In this document: one piece after another, positions 51,922 through 56,302 of the stretch
How the letters are laid out: each line of letters opens with the position of its first letter
How positions within the stretch are numbered: position 1 is the first letter of the stretch
From: an uncultured Alphaproteobacteria bacterium
GTDB taxonomy: Bacteria; Pseudomonadota; Alphaproteobacteria; Methylaequorales; Methylaequoraceae
Assembly: GCA_902540805.1 (NCBI GenBank)
Contig: CACBON010000009.1
Span: 1 to 56,302 of the forward strand
Length of the DNA: 56,302 nucleotides
Direction: 5' to 3'
Translations under genes and position numbers: made by a program
The notes under the pieces: model-generated
Told to the model about the DNA's origin: nothing
The model's database searches: none
Seen by the model: the letters and a program-made list of their open reading frames with translations, nothing else

Positions 51922-52677
51922 TTGTCAAAAAACGCACAAAAATATCAAATTTTATTATTCTTTTTACTTCTGAGTGGATGTATATCTGTTTCCGATATTA
52001 TGGGAACAGATCAATCTGACGTTGAACCGGTGGATGAGGTTGGTCAACTTCTATCAGATATACAAGAAGAGGAGACAAATTCAATGATCTCAGAACTAAA
52101 TACAGAGCCAGAACTAGAAATATCTGAAGAAAAATTGGAGCCATCACCAACTCAGGAATATGATAGCGTTCTACTTGACCAAGGTCAGGCAGAGGAGTCT
52201 CCTGTAGAGACTGTTGAAACACCTGTTGTTGAAATCTCTGAAAATGAAAAAATTGAAGAAAATACTTCTTTGCAAAATTTTGAAATTCCACTTCCTAAAC
52301 TCAGTATTAATGACAAAATACAATACAGGGTTGCGACAATTAATTTCTACACTGGCTCAAGTCAAGTTGACGGTTCTGGGTTGAGAAAAATTAAAAAAAT
52401 TGCAAAAATAGCCAAAGATAGGGATGCAAAAATTAAAATAGTTGGTCATGCAAGCATAAGAACAAGAGATATGCCATTAGCGAAACATAAGCTTGTAAAT
52501 TTCAACATTTCTGATAGAAGAGCACAATCTGTTGCTGATGTTTTTATTAAGAAACATAACTTCCCTAGTAATAATCTAATAACTGAGGCAGTATCAGACA
52601 CAAAACCACTTTTTAAAGAGAATATGCCTGCTGGCACAAAAGCAAACCAGAGAACAGAAATCTTTTTAATCTATTAA
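51922..52677 (+). CDS. OmpA-like peptidoglycan-binding lipoprotein
   Basis: A 251-residue lipoprotein. The signal ends in LLLSGC with Cys20. An acidic, Glu/Pro/Ser/Thr-rich linker (about 30-120) spans the periplasm, and a C-terminal OmpA-like domain (about 132-251) has TINFYTGSSQVDGSG, IKIVGHASIRTRD, NISDRRAQSVADVFI and NQRTEIFLIY, the peptidoglycan-binding face. Start TTG 51922 with AGGAAG upstream. It probably tethers the outer membrane to the wall. Confidence 0.85.
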   Translation: MSKNAQKYQILLFFLLLSGCISVSDIMGTDQSDVEPVDEVGQLLSDIQEEETNSMISELNTEPELEISEEKLEPSPTQEYDSVLLDQGQAEESPVETVETPVVEISENEKIEENTSLQNFEIPLPKLSINDKIQYRVATINFYTGSSQVDGSGLRKIKKIAKIAKDRDAKIKIVGHASIRTRDMPLAKHKLVNFNISDRRAQSVADVFIKKHNFPSNNLITEAVSDTKPLFKENMPAGTKANQRTEIFLIY

Positions 52678-52680
52678 TTT

Positions 52681-53958
52681 GTGTTAGATAGCAAAATAAA
52701 GATAGCGATAGCTGGTGTTGGAACTGTTGGAAAAGGTCTTATAGATTTACTACTAAAACACAAGAATAAACAATCAAAAATAGAAATTTCAGCTATTGCG
52801 AGTCGAAAAAAACAAGAATTTAAGGGTGCTATTTTTAAAAACACTGTTTTTTTTGATGATGCTAAGGAATTATTAAAATTTAATAATTATGATATATTGG
52901 TTGAATTAATTGGAGGGGAAAAAGGAGTATCCAAAGAAATAGTTTTTAATGCACTTCGTGAAAAAAAAAATGTTGTAACAGCAAACAAGGCGCTTGTGTC
53001 AAAATTCTGGAATAAATTACACTTACTAATGGAAAAGAATGATTGTTCCTTAAAATATGAAGCAGCAGTTGCTGGAGGAATCCCAATTATAAAAGTTATT
53101 GATGAGTTTTTATTGTCAAATAAAATTACTAAAATCTATGGCATATTGAATGGAACTTCAAATTATATCTTAAGTAATATGCTTTTATATAAAAAAGAGT
53201 TTAAAAATATACTTGGTGATGCTCAAAAATTAGGTTACGCTGAAACAGACCCAAAATTTGATATTGACGGAACAGACACAGCACACAAACTTTCGATTCT
53301 TTCATCATTGGCTTTTGGATGTTATAAAAACGTTTTGAAGATTGATAATGAAGGTATTGAAAATGTAGATCTTCAGGATTTAGAAATCGCAGATTCTCTC
53401 GGTTATAAAATTAAATTGCTTGGTTTAACGGAATTAAAGAATAAAAATATCAAAAACTTTGTTTATCCATGTTTGTTATCTAAAGATTCTTTTATTGCAA
53501 AAATAGACGGTGTTTATAATGGAATAGTTGTCGAATCTAATTTTTGTAAAAAAAGTTGCTTCGTTGGTGAAGGGGCTGGTGCACATCCAACAGCAACTTC
53601 AGTTTTAAGTGATATAATTAGTTTATCAACAAGAAGAAAAGTTGGTTTAAAAAAAAAATATAAGTTCCATTATGAAGAAACTAGCCTTCAATCAAGGTTT
53701 GGTAGTTATTATCTAAGATTCACTACGTATGATAAACCTGGTGTAATTTCAGGGATAGCTAATCAATTCAAAAAATTTAAAATCTCAATGAAATCAATGC
53801 TCCAAAAGGAAATGGAGCTTGGAAATTCAAAAGATGCCACAATTGTAATTACGACTCACAATTGTTTGGAGAAAAATATGATGAAAGCGTTAAAACAGAT
53901 AAATAGACTAAATTTTATAAGAAAAAAAACAATTTATTTTAGAATTGAAAATTATTAA
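52681..53958 (+). CDS. hom: Homoserine dehydrogenase
   Basis: A 425-residue NAD(P)-dependent oxidoreductase, aspartate semialdehyde to homoserine. IAIAGVGTVGKGLIDLL (about 8-24), NVVTANKALVSKF, YEAAVAGGIPIIKVI and GILNGTSNYILSNML are diagnostic. A C-terminal ACT domain (about 345-420) suggests threonine control. It is not fused to aspartokinase. It ends in a 4-base overlap with the convergent PFK gene. Confidence 0.94.
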   Translation: MLDSKIKIAIAGVGTVGKGLIDLLLKHKNKQSKIEISAIASRKKQEFKGAIFKNTVFFDDAKELLKFNNYDILVELIGGEKGVSKEIVFNALREKKNVVTANKALVSKFWNKLHLLMEKNDCSLKYEAAVAGGIPIIKVIDEFLLSNKITKIYGILNGTSNYILSNMLLYKKEFKNILGDAQKLGYAETDPKFDIDGTDTAHKLSILSSLAFGCYKNVLKIDNEGIENVDLQDLEIADSLGYKIKLLGLTELKNKNIKNFVYPCLLSKDSFIAKIDGVYNGIVVESNFCKKSCFVGEGAGAHPTATSVLSDIISLSTRRKVGLKKKYKFHYEETSLQSRFGSYYLRFTTYDKPGVISGIANQFKKFKISMKSMLQKEMELGNSKDATIVITTHNCLEKNMMKALKQINRLNFIRKKTIYFRIENY

Positions 53959-55148
53959 ATAATTGATGTTGTATTTGGAATTTTTTTGCCAATCAAAGGT
54001 CTACAATAGTTCAAAAAATCACTTGTCACATCAAATTTCTCGGAATTGTAAAATTTTCTAGGCATTATTTTGGTTTTACCTGCAATATCAATTAACTTAT
54101 TCACAATAAATTTTGATTTATAATTTTTTGAAAAAAATTTTCTTTCTTCTATGCCTATTGAAAAAGAATCTTTGTAAGTAAGTGAAAAAGAAACAGCTTT
54201 TAGACCTATCTGGAATGCCTCTTTTTGGTCAATTTCTGAGGCTGAACCCAAAAAGCATCTTTGAGAATAGCCTAAAGTATCTGCTCTTACTCTAGATATT
54301 TTTAATTTATTTTTAACCTCGTTTGCTAAAAAGTCTCCTAACATGCCTGAACCAGATAATTGAATATTTCCATGATCGTCATATTCATTTGAAGATTGGA
54401 TTTTCTTTGTGTATAAAATATTACTTTTGTTTTTTATACCTTCTGAAACAGCAACAATGCAACGACCATATTTACTAAAAACTGATTTTATGCTGCTTAC
54501 AAAATCTTCTATATTAAATGAAAATTCTGGTATCAATATTATATGCGGACCATCGCTACTTTTTTTTCTTAAAATTGAAGAGGAAGCTGTCAAGAATCCT
54601 GCATGCCTTCCCATAACAACGCCTATGTATACTCCTGGAAGCGATTTTACATCAAAATTTATCCCAGAAAATAATTGTGCGACATATTTTGCAGCTGATC
54701 CAAATCCAGGAGTGTGATCGTTTAATACTAAATCATTGTCAATTGTTTTTGGAACATGAATGCATTGAAGAGAATATCCTTTTTCTCTAGAGAATTCAGA
54801 AATGATTCGAAGACTATCCGAAGAGTCATTGCCGCCGATGTAATAAAACTTATTAATTTTTTTTTTTTTTAGAACATAATAAATTTCTTTACAATATTTT
54901 TGATCAGGCTTATCCCTTGTTGAACCAAGTGCAGCACCTGGGGTATTTCTAAGCATTGTTATTTCATCAGATGGTATGCTGTTAAGTGTTATGAAGTTAT
55001 TATTGATAATCCCACTTACTCCATTAAGAGAACCAAAAATTTTAGATTTATTTTTTTTTTCGTTGATAATTATACCTGCTAGTGACTGATTTATTACATT
55101 AGTAGGACCGCCTCCCTGAGCGATTAATATATTGTTATTACTGGGCAT
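53955..55148 (-). CDS. pfp: Pyrophosphate-dependent 6-phosphofructokinase
   Basis: A 397-residue phosphofructokinase-family enzyme. QGGGPTNVINQSLAG starts the fold. GGNDS (105-109) has Asp where ATP enzymes have Gly, and PKTIDND (133-139) has Lys where ATP enzymes have Gly; both point to pyrophosphate as phosphoryl donor. GVVMGRHAGFLTASS completes the substrate site. The PPi enzyme is reversible, serving glycolysis and gluconeogenesis. It lies between hom and recJ, opposite in direction to both. Start ATG 55148 faces recJ across 22 bases. Confidence 0.9.
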   Translation of the reverse strand: MPSNNNILIAQGGGPTNVINQSLAGIIINEKKNKSKIFGSLNGVSGIINNNFITLNSIPSDEITMLRNTPGAALGSTRDKPDQKYCKEIYYVLKKKKINKFYYIGGNDSSDSLRIISEFSREKGYSLQCIHVPKTIDNDLVLNDHTPGFGSAAKYVAQLFSGINFDVKSLPGVYIGVVMGRHAGFLTASSSILRKKSSDGPHIILIPEFSFNIEDFVSSIKSVFSKYGRCIVAVSEGIKNKSNILYTKKIQSSNEYDDHGNIQLSGSGMLGDFLANEVKNKLKISRVRADTLGYSQRCFLGSASEIDQKEAFQIGLKAVSFSLTYKDSFSIGIEERKFFSKNYKSKFIVNKLIDIAGKTKIMPRKFYNSEKFDVTSDFLNYCRPLIGKKIPNTTSII

Positions 55149-55170
55149 AAAACTGTGATAAGTTTTTCAT

Positions 55171-56302
55171 ATGACAACTAATCCTAATTTAATTGAAGGA
55201 AATAAAAAACACAATACTGAAAAATATAATTACTCGATATGTGGTTTTTTGTGGAGTGAAAAACAAATAGATAATAATAAGGTTGTTATTCTAAAAAATG
55301 AATTAGGAATAGATACATGTATTGCAAAAATAGCAGTTGCTAGAGGTATAAACTCGAAAAATTTCGAAAATTATACTAATCCAAAAATTAAAACAACTAT
55401 TCCTGATCCATTTGTTTTGGATGATATGGAGAAAGCTTCAAAAAAGATAGTCGATTGTATTTTAAATAAACAAAAAATAGGAGTTCTTGGAGATTATGAT
55501 GTTGATGGATCAAGCGCAACTTCTCTTATTTGTAATTTCTTTGCCGAAATTGGAGTTGAGTATGAGTTTTATATTCCTGATAGAATTAAGGAGGGGTATG
55601 GACCAAATATAGACGCTTTTGAATCACTTAAACAAAAAGGCTGCGTTCTGATTTTAACTCTTGATTGTGGTACGACCTCATTTGAAGCAATTGAACTCAT
55701 ATCGAATAAAAATATTGATGTGATTATTGTTGATCACCATCAACAGTCAAGATTATTACCAAAAGCGTTTGCTATAATTAATCCAAAAAAAGACAAAGAC
55801 ACCTCAAACTTAGACAATCTCTGCGCCACTGGCGTTACTTTCTTCTTAATAATTTCTATAAGTAGAGAATTAAAAAAAAATAACTCTTTTAAATTAAAAT
55901 TACCAAATTTAATAAAATATTTAGACCTAGTTGCTCTTGCAACCATCTGTGATTTAGTAAAGTTAGATCAAGTCAATAGGACTTTCGTAAAACAAGGTAT
56001 TAAAATCATTAACCAAACGAAAAATATTGGACTTCATGCCTTGATACAAGAATCTTCGATAAACCAATTTCTAAACGAATATCATTTAGGTTTTATAGTA
56101 GGGCCAAGAATAAACGCAGGAGGAAGAGTAGGGAATTCAAGGACAGGTGTTAATCTTTTAACGTCTAAAGATTCAAACATGTCTAACATTCTTTCAAAAA
56201 AACTCTGTGATTTTAATAATTTCAGAAAAAACATAGAGAATAAAGTTGAAAAAGAAGCAATTAGTCAAGTTATGTTGGAGGATCAAAACATTATATGTGT
56301 GC
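55171..56302 (+). CDS. recJ: Single-stranded-DNA exonuclease RecJ, 3' end outside window
   Basis: The reading frame opens at ATG 55171 and runs to the window edge (377 codons). DHH-family motifs are intact: GDYDVDGSSATSLI (motif I, about 110-123), TLDCGTTS (motif III region), VDHHQQS (DHH itself) and later a GPRINAGGRVGNS stretch. RecJ degrades ssDNA 5'-3' in repair and recombination. It is divergent from pfp; the remainder and its C-terminal OB domain lie beyond the edge. Confidence 0.92.
   Translation, partial: MTTNPNLIEGNKKHNTEKYNYSICGFLWSEKQIDNNKVVILKNELGIDTCIAKIAVARGINSKNFENYTNPKIKTTIPDPFVLDDMEKASKKIVDCILNKQKIGVLGDYDVDGSSATSLICNFFAEIGVEYEFYIPDRIKEGYGPNIDAFESLKQKGCVLILTLDCGTTSFEAIELISNKNIDVIIVDHHQQSRLLPKAFAIINPKKDKDTSNLDNLCATGVTFFLIISISRELKKNNSFKLKLPNLIKYLDLVALATICDLVKLDQVNRTFVKQGIKIINQTKNIGLHALIQESSINQFLNEYHLGFIVGPRINAGGRVGNSRTGVNLLTSKDSNMSNILSKKLCDFNNFRKNIENKVEKEAISQVMLEDQNIICV

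Noticed and set aside
1-56302. CRISPR arrays, insertion sequences, prophage or toxin-antitoxin loci
   Set aside because: No regularly spaced repeats, transposase motifs, integrase genes or paired small toxin genes were seen.

Overview
The window is a gene-dense, strongly AT-rich stretch of a bacterial chromosome, most probably from a small-genome marine alphaproteobacterium. The evidence is gene order: rpoZ-rsh-DUF2062-pdxJ-lepB-rnc-era-recO, rpiB-glyA-nrdR-ribD-ribE-ribBA-ribH-nusB-thiL, bamE next to a cytochrome bc1 chaperone, rpmF-plsX-fabH-ihfA-merR, and sgaA-hydroxypyruvate reductase-glycerate kinase. These are alphaproteobacterial arrangements. Intergenic gaps are tiny, ATGA/TAGTG overlaps are common, many genes start with GTG or TTG, and no gap without a gene exceeds about 200 bases. 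There are no rRNA genes, insertion sequences, phage genes or CRISPR arrays. The cell is flagellated. I cannot fix the clade from sequence alone.

Layout. 1-4.3 kb: flagellar filament genes (a short flagellin, three FliS-family proteins, a FliT-like protein), interrupted by a ClC-type channel gene and a small reverse-strand gene. 4.4-7.5 kb: a ferritin-like protein, a BASS-family transporter, and a Mop protein with a tungstate/molybdate ABC transporter lacking its binding protein. 7.5-14.7 kb, reverse strand: three small proteins, the ferric iron ABC transporter fbpABC under a Fur-box-like site, hsp20 with a striking palindromic operator, and a soluble lytic transglycosylase. 14.8-23.4 kb: dapA, smpB, folK and the large rpoZ-to-recO housekeeping cluster. 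23.4-30 kb, reverse strand: leucyltransferase, the serine-glyoxylate-to-2-phosphoglycerate module, hemB and a sulfhydrylase. 30-36 kb: a biotin operon bioF-esterase-bioC-bioD-bioA and an alanine/sodium symporter. 36-45 kb: rpiB, glyA, nrdR, riboflavin genes, nusB, thiL and a proton-pumping pyrophosphatase. 45-56.3 kb: bamE, bc1 chaperone, rpmF-plsX-fabH-ihfA-merR, tRNA-Pro(GGG), cutA, rplM-rpsI, argC, gamma-carbonic anhydrase, an OmpA-like lipoprotein, hom, a pyrophosphate-dependent phosphofructokinase and the start of recJ (cut by the window end).

How it fits together. The serine-glyoxylate aminotransferase, hydroxypyruvate reductase and glycerate 2-kinase, with GlyA, make a glycine/serine/glyoxylate route into 2-phosphoglycerate. 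The proton-pumping pyrophosphatase and the pyrophosphate-dependent phosphofructokinase both point to pyrophosphate as an energy currency; the latter occupies the slot where many alphaproteobacteria carry glpX. The most unusual points are the 31-bp tandem-dyad operator in the hsp20 promoter, the tyrosine in place of the gating glutamate in the ClC protein, the multiple FliS-like proteins around one flagellin, the PPi-PFK placement, a reading frame that ends inside a tRNA gene, and divergent start codons separated by one base. I found no obviously new multi-gene system; these are leads, not established novelties.
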